Position numbers and translations under genes: made by a program
Shown: piece after piece, positions 9,828 to 22,300 of the stretch
Position numbering within the stretch: the first letter of the stretch is position 1
Layout: each line of letters starts with the position of its first letter
NCBI RefSeq assembly: GCF_949628215.1
Contig: NC_134283.1
Span: 23,352,975 to 23,416,974 of the forward strand
DNA length: 64,000 nucleotides
Source: Phalacrocorax aristotelis
Lineage: Eukaryota; Chordata; Aves; Suliformes; Phalacrocoracidae
Direction of reading: 5' to 3'
Notes under the pieces: model-generated
What the model was told of the DNA's origin: nothing
The model's database searches: none
The model's input: the letters and a program-made list of their open reading frames with translations, nothing else

Positions 9828-12800
9828 AAAAGTATCCGGAAAGTCACTGAGGGGGCAGGTGGTGCCAGAAGCTGGTCTGTGAAGCAGGGCCCAGTTCTGG
9901 GAGCTGCAGTTTGCTCTGCAGAGTCTGGCCCGCTCGTGGGTTACAGTAGCGTTGTGCACCGGTTCCCCTTGTCATGATCCAAAGCTGCAAGATTCGAGCA
10001 GTGGCTCTAAGTAACAAGTGCAAATAAATCCTCTGCATGTTGGACACACCTGTGTGGTTCCTGCTGCTCTGCTCCTGATGTGAGGCATGGTGCTACTTGG
10101 CTTTCCACCTCTGGTTTCATACTGGCTGCACAAAGGAGCTGACCCACACCACGCTCCCTTGTGTTCCTCAGGTAGGGAGACAATAAAAGCAAAATTCATG
10201 TATATGATTTTACTGCTTAGAATGAACCTAACCCCTGCCAGGAATGAGGTCAGCCACAGCAGGGGATTTCAGGTGCAAAGGACTGTGACGTTGTAAATTC
10301 AGAAGCTGGGAAAGATCCATGTCACAGCAGTTTTGGAGGGGTGGATATGGATATCAAACTTCCACGTTTTTCTTCAGTGTCTTTCCAGAGAATCAGTCTG
10401 ACTCACTAGTGTGGTTTCCTTTTATTTAGCTAGTCTGTCATTCCCAAGGTAAGACACTGCACTTATTTAATTTCTGAGAAGAATTAGTAGATTTTATTTT
10501 TTCCGCTCTAATTCTTAGCATCCGTCTTGAACTTGCCTTTAAATTGATAAATTTGACTTAGACTTGAGTCTTTAAATTGATTAATTAATTCCCAGGTATC
10601 TGTGAAGAAGGGATGGCTCAAGGCCGCTGCTCTGCAGTCTCAAGCAGGGCCGAGCAAGGTCAGTGTGTCCCATTGGCTAAGTCAAAGCTCAGTGCAAACA
10701 TCATCTCATGGGTGGCTCTTCTGAGGTGTCCGGGGCAGGACAGTCTGCACAGGCTCTGATTGTGCTGGTGCAGACTGTCCGACGGTCACACCAGACACCT
10801 GCCACTCTCGCTGTTTATCCCCATCCTAAGCCTGTCCTAAATCCCACTGCAAGTATGGATTGTTGTCTCTGGATGAGGCTGTGTGTGCAGTGCAGTTTCC
10901 CAAAACTGCAGCCAAATGGCCCAGTTTATGAGGACTCCTGGAAATCCAGCCTGGCTCTCGGCAGCAACACTTGCAAGTTAAACAGGTTTTGCACAACGCC
11001 AAAAGACATTATGACCAATATAGTTAAAATCTCTTTGGCAGGCAATACCAATACAAAGGGCAGTCATTTTTCAAGTGGGTTTTTTTTAGAGCAGTTCTGT
11101 TAATACAACACAGGGGATTTTTTGCAACATTCCAAAGGAAACAGCTTTGTTGTTTTAACAAACGTATCACAGAACTTGTATTTTTAAAAATACATTTCCT
11201 GCCATTATGGGACGTTTTGAGTGTGCCCTCAAGGCTTTGCATTCCAGAGTTTGAAAATTTTAATCTGAAGTAGTAATGAAATTTCCACCTTCCTTTCTCT
11301 CTGTTGCTGAAGCACCCTGAGAACCCTCTTTTCCAAAGGAGAGATCAGAGAGAACCTCGCAGGAAGAAGCTGCTGGTTCCTCCTTCCTTTCACTGTGTTG
11401 TTTCCTCATGCAGCTGTGCTGCTGGGACACACATCTGCAACCAGCTGCCTCAGCTGCTGGGCTCTCGACCTGAACAGCTTCCAGCCAAAGGCAGGAGATG
11501 ATCAGGCTTTGATGAGTGGGAATGTTGGGACAGCGAGAGGTGAGATTCCCTATCTGGCCTTTCTCTCCTGCTGAGACATGTTCAGCGTCCAGTTGCAGTA
11601 AACTCAGGGTTAACTAAATTCAAGATTTTGAGGGACATGTTGTTCAAGTCCTAACAATGTAACTAGAAGAGCAAAACAAAGATATACCTGGCACTGTAAA
11701 CAGTGGTTAGCTTCTTGAGGTCTAAAGTCCTCGGAGTGAAGCAAAACAAGTGATTCTTGCTCTCCGTAGCCCAATGCTCCCCATCGGGGGCTTTCTTGAA
11801 AAGCTTTGCAAATTTGGTGTCCCTCTACCAGACACCTTCTCTACATTTAAGTTCCCTGATCTTTCTAGATACACTGAGCTTTGCCATGTTACAGCTTCTC
11901 CTTTCAGACTACCCCTCAAGATACCTGCAGGTAGGATATTTTGGTTCTAGCTAGAGAATCCATCTTCCTTTCAATCCTTGTATCATTCTTTTCCTGGTAT
12001 TTTGCAATTTGTACTGAAGGTGCTCAGCACCAAATGCAATATTCGAGGCAGAAATCCCAGGCGCCTCTTACCTCTGGGTGGTTCTTACTCCATCAGGCAG
12101 ATTGTGATGCCTTACCAGTTTAAAAATGCAATCAGTTTTTGCAAGATGCCTTCCTTTGTTAGGAAGGCGTCTTCTGATTTCTGCTTTTCTCTTTTTACTT
12201 TTCAGACTATGTTATGAGAAAAAGAACAGGTTTTTATTCTTGTATTTGCTTCACTTGGCAATTTAGGCAGAACCATAGCAGAGCTGCTTTCCTATGGGGT
12301 TTTTGTTTCAAGAACCCATTTTCTCCTCCCTGGTGAGGGCCATGTAGTGGATAGACAGGACACTAAGGAATAGGAAAGATTACTGCCTTTCACTGGCATT
12401 GATTAACGAGAATGCAGGGAGTGGCTTTCTTGAAGAAAGGGACAGATTCCAGTGTTTCTGTGCTTGGATTAGTTTTCCAGCTCAGAGTTTGGTTAAACCA
12501 ACTCATGGGGCAGCACTTGAATTTCTTTCAAGGTGACTTCATACTGGATAACAGTGGCTACACCAAGATGAAAGTCTCCTTGGGGACAAGCATGACAGCA
12601 AACCTGCCATGGGCTGAATTCACCTTTCACTTGCACCCAGACTGTGCTGACGGCACCTTATTTTGCAAATGTATCTTTGAATCTCTCCCTCTTTGAGCCA
12701 AGGAACCATAAGGCTGAAGGGCTAAAGCAGCCAGCTCGCAGCCTGGAGTTTGATGGTGGCTTCTCAGGTTCAGGTAACTACTATTGGAACCCAGTTGTTT

Positions 12801-13106
12801 TGTCACTGAGCAGCGCGCCCAACACCCTGCAGTGCCCTGGTGCCACGGGGGTGTGAAGCCTCTGCTCGGGGGCCAGGCAACCTCCCACTGCAAGCCTCAC
12901 TGAGCTGAAGCAACTCTGCGTAGGCTGTGAAGTTGTATCGGGGTGCTTTGCTGCTTAAGCTGAAAGTGCTTCTGATGGTTCAAGCTAGCCTAACCTCTCT
13001 ACTGCTAGTTACTAGGTGTATCTTTGTGTGCGTGGTGGTGGGAAGTATTTAGTGCTGTAATTCTGACTCTGAGCTTGATATCCAAACCTGGAGACCAAAC
13101 AGTCCA
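9828..13106 (+). other. CENPT-TSNAXIP1 intergenic remainder
   Basis: About 3.3 kb without a recognised gene. A stretch at roughly 11700-12150 reads like a very old, minus-oriented LINE remnant (CR1/L3-like wording around ATTTTGCAATTTGTACTGAA), but this is weak. The rest shows nothing I can name. Confidence 0.4.
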
Positions 13107-13112
13107 TTTATT
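13107..13112 (-). terminator. TSNAXIP1 poly(A) signal
   Basis: AATAAA on the minus strand, about 20 nt after the TSNAXIP1 stop codon (TAA, 13132-13134), implying a very short 3' UTR. Confidence 0.55.
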
Positions 13113-13131
13113 CTTAATACTGGAAGTCTCC

Positions 13132-13369
13132 TTACTCTTCTTCAAAGCCTGTCATTCTTCCCTTCTGGGGAGAGGGCCCTATTTGTCTCGCATCTCCAGC
13201 AAGGAGTCTCTCAAGTGCAGTTTCCACAGGGATGACTTCTTGGTCTGGCTGTTCTCTTCGCACCTGATAAGCCAGGTCAATGTAGGTATCTAGCGTCTGA
13301 TCATCAATATCGGGATCGATGGTGCAGAAGGTGGTTTTCAGATCATCTGCGGTCACCTCACTGCTGAAA
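13132..13369 (-). CDS. TSNAXIP1: TSNAXIP1 exon 15 (C-terminus)
   Basis: Encodes [20 protein letters not shown], then [20 protein letters not shown], a TALERLL motif and TAA. It parallels the mammalian end, where an EVT...L...TIDPSLD...TYM...A pattern precedes TALERLQ. The acceptor reads TTGTTTTTCAG on the minus strand; its first base completes an ACC codon from exon 14. Confidence 0.9.
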
Positions 13370-16300
13370 AACAACACAGTCACTGCTATGCTGTGGTATG
13401 TGAAAGGAATAGTTATGTATTTGTGCCACAGTGAGAAGCCATGCTGCTTGAATTGCAGAGCAGAGATGTCTTTTGACATTGTTATCTCTGCCTTGATTAG
13501 TATCCCTTTGTTTTTTAAATATGCACGTAATAAAGACTGCTAGGTACTAAAATTCAAACTGAACAGAAGTTAGGAAATGTTAGACTTGTGATAACTTGGG
13601 AGGACCTTAAAACCCCTCTGTTGTGCACTGTGATATCGTTTGTTACAGAACTATATTTTTCCCCTTCTAACTCGGTGCCTGCATTGGACAGTACTTGACC
13701 TTATGGGCATCCGCCCACCTTCGGTGTTCTCCTCAGTGCTCTGTGCCTGGTGCCAGCCTTTTTTCCTATTCAGTAGCTGCCTCTTGTATATCTTGTTTTG
13801 AGGTGGAATTATTTCTTTAAATCTGCAGTTGTCTGTCCTGTTCACTCTTCCCACCCCTCAGAACCAACCTCCTGAGGATGTACAGGGCTTTCCTGATGTT
13901 TTTGGAGAGCTGAGGAGGTATCAGCTGAGGAGCTGAAGATAAAAGGCTTCAAGTACCGAAGGGGATTATTGGTACAACCAATCTTCTCAGCTCACTGGCT
14001 ACCATATCCAAGTCCTTTGGGTCAGGAACTGACACTGCAATGTTTTGTAGAGCAGGAGTCAGCCAGGTTTTGGTATTTACTGCAATATTCATAGCTGGGG
14101 CCCTCTGATAGTGCAGGGAGCCCTGCACTGGTGGCCACACATTCCTGTGTCCACAGGTGGGTTCCCTCTGCATGCACTGGCTGATCTGCTGTCCCCAGTG
14201 GCCTCTTACCTCCATACTTACGTTAAATCTCCCAGCTCGTTCTTCAGCTGTCTCAGGTACACCTGCTTCTCCCTGACATGCTGGCTCCTGAGCTTTGCAA
14301 TGAAAATTTCAGCGTTCCCCTCCTCATCCTAAAAGAAATTACAGGTGTGTTAGCACTGAACACGTGTTCCAGTAGGGATAGGAGCTGCCCCCCAAATGGG
14401 TATGAAAATAACCTAGCTCTCCTAGAAATCAAATTTCCATGTGAAAAGTGGAAAAAAAGATAATATGGAAGAAAAACTATCACAGAAAAGGCACAAGCTT
14501 GCATTGCCATTGTCTGCAGATGGCCTTTGGGTGTTAGAGATTGTGGTGGGCACTGCTAATTTGTTAGTCTGATAAACCTAGTTAGTCTAATAAAACTAAT
14601 TTAAGCCCTAAATTAGGCGTATTCTGAACCAAAATGAAAACTTAAGTAACATCAGCTTACTTCTTTGAATAAGGATATATAGTCGATGAGGTCTTCAGAG
14701 CTGTCCAGTTTGTACCTGCTTGCATCCACTAGTTCTTGGATTGACTCTTCTCTTTTCAGGGGGAAAGCTTCCCTCACAGCCATGCTGTATGGAGAGAGGC
14801 AATGCAGACAGAAGTACGGATGCTGTTACAGTACGAGCACTTAATGACTGTTGGTGTGGCTGGCTCTTTCTTAGGCTACCAGTGTGTGCGTGTATTCCAT
14901 AGGCCAGTTCAAAAATTTATTGCTTTCACAGAAAATGCATTTCAAAAAGCACCTGCACCTTCAGACACCAAAACAAGGGCAAAGCTTTCAGCAGTGCTTA
15001 GGACTTAAGTGAGTGTTGGATGCTAAGCCATGTCAGAAACTCTGAATGCAGCCCTGAGTGTGGGTTAGGTGATAGCCCAGACCGAATTGGTGTCAGTGTG
15101 TCTGTACCATGGCCATATTCCCAGCTAAGTGCTGGAAACAGCTGGTGCTTCTCTTCTGTACTATAGCCCAAAGAAATGCTGTATTTAGAGTTTCACTTAA
15201 GAAGGCACAGCTGATTGATTAACCAACCCCGTACCTGCACCAACATTTATGGAAATGCATTGTGACCTATCAGAGGATCCTGTGGGAGGGCCCCGGGTCC
15301 CCTCAGGGAGTGTGGCAGGCTGCAGGGGCTGCCAGCCTGTCCTGCTACATGCATGAAGCAACCCATGGCTGCTCTCGGGCCTCTTCAGTTGCACTACTCA
15401 AAACTTGCTGTATTCATGTTATTCTAAACCTAATGCAGAGGTTAACAAGTATAGACTTGCTAGAGGTTTCCTCACTGGAATTTGAAAGAAAGAAAAAAAA
15501 CTCATCCCCTGGCTGTGCTGGCAGATAAGCAAAGCAGACAGACTCAGCATATCACAACATCTGACATGTGAGACATGGGCAGAGCTCGGTGGGCAACAGT
15601 CAGCCTCTTGCCTGAACTGCTTGCTGGTCAGGGATCCGCTGTTTGAGCTGTCACAGGCAGCCAGCTCCTTTTGCAGGTTGGAAATCAGCTGATTCTGGTT
15701 GTGGTACTGTTCTTCACCCACCTGGGACACAGGGAAAGTTCACAGGTCAGTAATGCCCCCATCTGTTCCTTGGACTACCTTCAAGAGGGAAACAAAACTG
15801 CAAAAGGACTGTGCTCTCTTCTAAAGCAACTTTTGCCTGAGTGGCTGTTAGTGATTTACAAATAACTAAGCAAGCAACATGGTGGCTTGCAGGGTGACTG
15901 TTCACAAGCGGCTTCTTGCTGAACAACCTGCCTGAACTGTTAAACCCTCAGGTGCAGATGCACACCTTGCATCCCCCAGAAAGGCAGCAGCCTCCCCACT
16001 CAGATGGTGGCACTTGGTCTCAGCCACTTTTCCATTTCCAAGCAAGACATAAGTAGGACAAGGACCTGGGGGGGACTACATGCTTTCGAGTTACAGGAGA
16101 TGGAAAGATGTGGCCATGTAGCTAGAACTCTCCAGATCTGGCACAGTGTGGGGGAGCGAGGCTCCCAGGGACTGTGCGGTGCTGCAGTTCAGAGGTTTTC
16201 CCCTGATCTTCACAAACGCTGCAGGGACAGACCATGAACTGTTTGAGGAAAGACCTACTGAGAGGAAGGGGCCTATATGTAAGTCTTTGTGCTGTCTTGC

Positions 16301-19300
16301 AAACAGAAACCTCTCATCAGAGAGAGCAGATACAATGCAACTAAAGTGTTTGAAAGAAGTGGGGTCTTCTAGAAGCTCTGTTGGGAGCAGTAAGAGCCTG
16401 CCGTGCCCTGCATGGACAGGATTTCCTTCTCTAGTGTGTGTCAGTGTTTACTTTTATTCTCATAAGACAGTGCAGCTTCCTGGGGGAGGAATGGGAGGTG
16501 AAGCTGCTCTGCAGAGGAACACTTCCCCTGCCCGCTGCCTGCCACACCAGGGATGTCTGGGCAGCGGTGCGGCATTGGGTTGCGGGTTGCCTACCTTCCC
16601 GGTGAGTATGTCATAGAATGAGATCAGGACATGGTTTGACTGACAGAGTTGCATGTTCCCAAAGATGGTGTAAGACCATTCCATGGCAGCGGCATCTCCG
16701 TACTTCTGGAGGTAACCGAGAAAGAACTCAGGAAGACTGGATCACTTCCCCATCTGCGGATAACAAGTGAGTAACTCCCATAAGTAGCAGAAATAAATCT
16801 AATCTGCCTGTTTGATTCTAGCTGTTTATGTATAGATATCTGTCTTTTGGGGATCTCACACAGTGCTAACAGTGCTCATGCTGGCTGGAGTCTTCCCTGT
16901 TATTAGATCATTCACAATGTTTCTCCCAGGTTTGTTCTCTTTTTCTAGGTAAGTTTACAATGAAGCTCTTCTGTTGCTGAGGCCAATAATAAATTCCCTC
17001 TTTTCCTACCTATTTTTGTGAAATGTGCAGGAACTTTCTATCTGTGAGGCGCTACCCCTCTGTCAGATTTAGCTGAGCTTTGCTCATGCGTTGAGAAATG
17101 GGAGCAATTATTGGAGAAAAGTAGAGCCAGACAGTGATTGCGGCAACCCTATCTCCCCAGGATACCAAGCTGAAAGTAAAAGACAGCTGCCAAAGAAAAC
17201 ATTAAGCCATTTAGGGCTGATCTCGGAGATTTTTCTAGGCTTCTGGCTCAAGAGAAGAAATTTGTAAAGTGACTCTGCCTCTCTCAAGGTTGCTCTCATA
17301 TGACTGAAGTACCATAACAGGGCTTTTCCAGTATCTGGGGGAACAGTATCATACTTGTCCCTAATATGGGAAGAATTAAACAGCCACTTTTATTCTCTTT
17401 TTGAGTCCTGTATCGCCCCAGACAAGCAACCCATAATGTCTGCCTTGGCTGAGAACACATACCTCACCCCTTTGGCCTCTGGTTGTCACTCCCAACTCAC
17501 CCTGGACAGAGAAGGGGAAATCCTTCGGGTTTTGTGTAACAAAGCCAAAGCACCCTTATTTTAATTTATGTATTGATAAAAATTATTTTTTTTCCCTGCT
17601 CCTTGTTTAGCCTGCAGTGCCACCTGCTCCTCTCTCGCATGGGCACAAACACTATGGAGTTTAATAAGGGATTGACATGGATTAAAATCAAACCAGCAAA
17701 AAAGCCTGGCCTTGCTTTGGCTGCACAGATGTTTCTGAGGCTCCCACCACCTAAGAGCAGACACTGCATAGTTATGAGGGCGTGCTGGTCTACAGAGCAC
17801 TATCACACCCCAGAATAGCAGCAGTCAGTCCAGCTGAGGTCTCAGACTCATGAGTGTGGCTGATTTAGCTTATGGTGACTGCTGCGGTGGTTCCTCCCCT
17901 GGGCACCCTGCATTGTGGAGGAATCTTCAGGGACAGGTCAGCTGCTCTTGCAACAGCTGCTGGACCACTGCAGTTTACAGCCGTGTGCAACCTGTGCTGA
18001 TTTTGGTTTCCCGAATGCCTCTGAATTTGCAGCGGCGCTGGGTGTCAGCTGCTTCATGAGCACTAGGCTGTCCCGGGAGCAGAAGCTGCAGAAGAAGCCT
18101 TTGAGGCCTGGGATGGAGCTACTCCAGTTACCCATGTGACAGCATCCTAATTCATGAGTCAGATCCCTGGGGAGCTCTGCCAGGCTCGGGGTTACTGCCG
18201 GCTGAGGCGTTTTGTTCTTACTATGATTTATGCAGCTCAGCTGAGATGAAACAGTAGATGGACATGGGTGAGACCCTGGCTTCCCAAACTGGACTGACTG
18301 TCATAGCAAATGCTCTTTGTGGAGAAGGAAAATGGGACAAACTTGTTGTTCTAGTGCAATTTTCTCCTTCCAGGCATCCTTTAGGGTGTTCACCACATCC
18401 TTCTTAGTCAGCTTTTTGTTCTTGACATGACCTTCATGCCTCAGGTACCCAGGCACCTTGTCACCTTTGCCCTAAGTAATGTAAAAGAAACACACATATA
18501 GGTAAGGCATTCACCCCACTGGCAGTGATGCGGCACCAAAGCCATGTTCTCAGTGTCTACAGCCATTAAAATGAATCATTGGTGTGGATTTCTGCTTATG
18601 TCAACCATAAGCAGAAAAAGAAGGAAAACATAGGCCCACTGTTAAACAGAAAAGGAGAGTCAATCACCAACGATGCTGAAAAGGCAGAGGTCCTCAACAC
18701 TTTCTTCACCTCCGTCTTTACCAGCACTGTTGGGTCCCAGGCTTTGGGAACAAAATTGCCGATTGATCCAAACACCGACCCACCATCAGTGAAGGAAGAG
18801 TTAGTATGTGAATAATTACTGGAGCTTGACTCCTACAAATCAATGGGCCCTGACGCCGTCCTCCAGAGGGTGTTGAGACAGCTGGCTGAGAAGACATTAT
18901 CTCAAGGCCACTCTCCGTAGTCTTTGAGAAGTCGTGAAGAACAGGGGATGTCCCAGTAGACCGGAGGAAGGCAAATGTTACCCCTATCTACAAGAAAGGC
19001 TCGAGGAAGGATCCAGGTAACTACAGGCCCATCAGCCTTACTTCAGTCCTTGGGAAAGTTATGGAATGAATCCTCCTGGGGGCCATCGCAAGTCAAATGA
19101 AGCACGTGACTGGGAAAAGCCAACATGGCTTCACTAAGGGCAGATCGTGCTTGACAAACCTGGTGGCCTTCTGTGACAAAGTGACTGGCTTGGTTGACAT
19201 GGGGCAGGCAGTGGACATTGTCTACCTGGACGTCTCCAAGGCCTTTGATACGGTCCCCCACAGTCTCCTACTGGAGAAATTAATGCATTATGGCCTAGAC

Positions 19301-22300
19301 AAGTGGTCTGTGCAGTGAGTGGGGAACTGGCTGACAGGCCGCACCCAAAGGGTGGTGGTAAATAGCTCCTTTTCCAAGTGGCAACCTGTCACTAGTGGAG
19401 TCCCCCAGGGATCGATATTGGGCCCAATGTTATTCAACACCTTTATAAGTGATCTGGATAACAGCATCAAGTATAGCCTGATGAAGTTTGCTGGTGACAC
19501 CAAGTTGAGTGGGGAAGTAGACACTCCAGAAGGGAGAGCTGCTCTGCAGGGAGATCTGGATCGGCTGGAGGAGTGGGCCAGCAAGAACCTTATGAAGTTC
19601 AACAAGGAGAATTGTAAGGTCATGCACCTGGGAAAACATAATCTGGGAGTGCAGCACAGGCTGGGATCCACCTGGCTGGAGAGCAGCTCTGTGGAAAGGG
19701 ACCTGGGGGTCCTGGTGGACAGAAAGCTCAACATGAGCGAACAGTGTGCTGCTGCAGCCAAGAAGGCCAACAGGGTGCTGGGTTGCATCAAAAAGGGCAT
19801 CACTAGCAGAGAGAAAGAACTCATTATCCCGCTCTACTCAGCGCTTGTCAGGCCACACCTGGAGTACTGTGTACAGTTCTGGTCCCCTCTATACAAAAAA
19901 GATGGGATGGGCTGGAAGGGCTCCAGAGAAGGGCCACCAAGAAGCCTGCCATACGAGGATAGGCTGAGAGAACTGGGTTTGTTCATCCTTGAGAAAAGGA
20001 GGCTCAGAGGGGATCTCATCACCGTGTACCCGTACTTAACGGGTAGTTACAAAGAAGATGGAGACTCCCTTTTTACATGGAGTCACATGGAGAGGACAAG
20101 GGGGAATGGACACAAGTTGCTCTTGGGGAGATTCCGATTGGACACAAGAGGAAAGTTTTTCACAGTGAGGACAGTCAACCATGGGAATAATCTCCCCAGG
20201 GAATTGGTTGACTCGGCCACGTTGGACACCTTTAAGTGTCGTCTGGACAGGGTGCTGGGCCATCTTGTCTAGACTTTGCTCTTCCCAGAAAGGTTGGACT
20301 AGATGATCCCTGAGGTCCCTTCCAATCTGTGATTCTGTGATTCTGTGTGATTCTGTGAAATCTCATTCCCAGTACTATACAACATATCTGTCAGCACCTC
20401 TGCAGTGTGTCTCAAGTGCTCCACGATGGTCAAAATGGGACTGTGTGAGAGGTTCTGCCTGGCAAAAATAGAATAGGAAAGATCTTCCTTGGAAAGAACT
20501 TCCAGGAATGGCAGGGCAAATGGTTCAAGCTTCTGGAAAGAGATGTTGAAGGACCAAAGAAATGCCACCCTGTCACTGAGAAAACCTTTGGATACAGTTA
20601 TGCTTGGTGTGATGTGAAGGATCCTTGTAACATTTCCTTGTCCCTCTATCACTTCCTGATTCCCCCATGTGCTGGGGTGCAGTGCAAAGGGACAGCATGA
20701 GTGGAATTAACTTCCTGATGCCATGAAAAGTAGTCATTCCCTGCTATGTAGTCTTGCTTCTTAGTCTTAGTCATTCTAGTGCTTTGTCTTAGTTCACCTC
20801 ATCAGCAGGGAATGAACCAGGGGGTAGGGTCAGGGGAGGAGGACAAGGCTTTTCAGCAGCAGGAAGCTGTTCATTTGTCTCAGCCATATAGGGGAGCATC
20901 AGTAAGGGACTCAAGTCCACTAGTACTACCTGTGTGTCTGATGATTCATTGTAAAGTGTGGCTACTTCAGCTGTGTCTTCAGTGTGTTCATGCTCAGTTT
21001 CAGTTTTTCTCTTGCACCTGAGATTTCCTAGCTTTGAATTTTTCAGTGGTTACACTATTGGGAAGGTGAATGTTTAAAACACCAGCCATGAAAGCAATTC
21101 TCCCACCCTTCTAAGGGATATTTATTGCCACTACATCTCAATGAGAAGAAAGCTTACACATACCCATCCAGGGAAGACATTTTTATCTTCTAGTGTTCCT
21201 GTTCCTACTTCTTCCAGAAGCACGTCCACTAGCTGATCGCTGCTCTTCCCCGCAGCCAGACAGCCCCACCAGGAATCACCTCTGCAACAGCAAAAAGACA
21301 CTGAGCTGCTAGAAGAGGAGAATGCACCCATGCACACTAGTCCTGTGGGAATCCCACCAGGAGCCTTATAGATACAGATCTCTAGACACCTGGTTTGTCT
21401 CCTAAGATGTCTTAAGCAAACCACTGCTGAATACATTTAGCACCTGAACACTTTGCCCAGTTAGGCCAGGGCGTGCAGTTGAGCTGAACTCGCTGGAGTT
21501 CAGCGCAGAAGTAGTCTCGCTCTTCTGCAATCTCTCTGTGGACTGCCTGCAGTGTTTCATATTCCTTATGGAATCCTTCTGCAGAGCCTTCATCTAAAGG
21601 ATACAGAAAGGAGGACTGTAACAAACTAACCAGAGTAACAGAAATTTTCAGTTGTCAGACAGCTCTGGTCAGTGTACTCCACAGACTTATGGAGAGCTGT
21701 CCCTGGCTACTTGCTTCCAGTTTGGAAGAAAAAGAAATAATTTATTAAATTTTATTGTTACCAGTTACAAATCTTCTGGCAAAACATGACAGTGACCCTT
21801 TTATACCTGTTTTTGTGTTTAAAAATAGATCTTAATCCACTAGGAGAGAGCAAGAGAAACATAGGGTTTTGTTCTAGAAATTTTTACATGTATCCCCTTC
21901 AGATCCACTCTATTTAGAAAGTGTTTCTTTTTTATATGATTTATCTTTGCTCTCCTACTACAAAGCTACATTGTGATTCTGAGGTAACCACAGCTGTAGT
22001 TGGGGTTTTGAACCCCGGGTTCAAACCCGGGGTTTTGAGGGCTGGGTCTGTATTTATTATGCCATAATGTAGGGACACGAACAAGCTGTGCTGAGGGTCA
22101 GGGTCAGGGCTGGAATGGAGATGCTAATGGTCCAAACGTATCTGGGACAGCCAGCACTGCTTTTCTGGGTTTTCCTCCATCCCTCTTCACAGCAGTGCAC
22201 TAACTACGTCGTTAGTTACATTTAGTTACGTGCATTTCTCCTGTGCATCTCCAGGGCAAGCCAAGCAAACATTTATTCTGAAAAGGCAGCAAACAGATGC

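Noticed and set aside
20299-20652. 117-codon minus-strand frame beside CR1 copy 1
   Set aside because: It runs into the CR1 tail; no family recognised and TSNAXIP1 phases leave no room for it.
22018-22028. B-box-like GGTTCAAACC as a tRNA or SINE promoter
   Set aside because: No A box, no cloverleaf, no terminator at the right distance; it is part of the hairpin.
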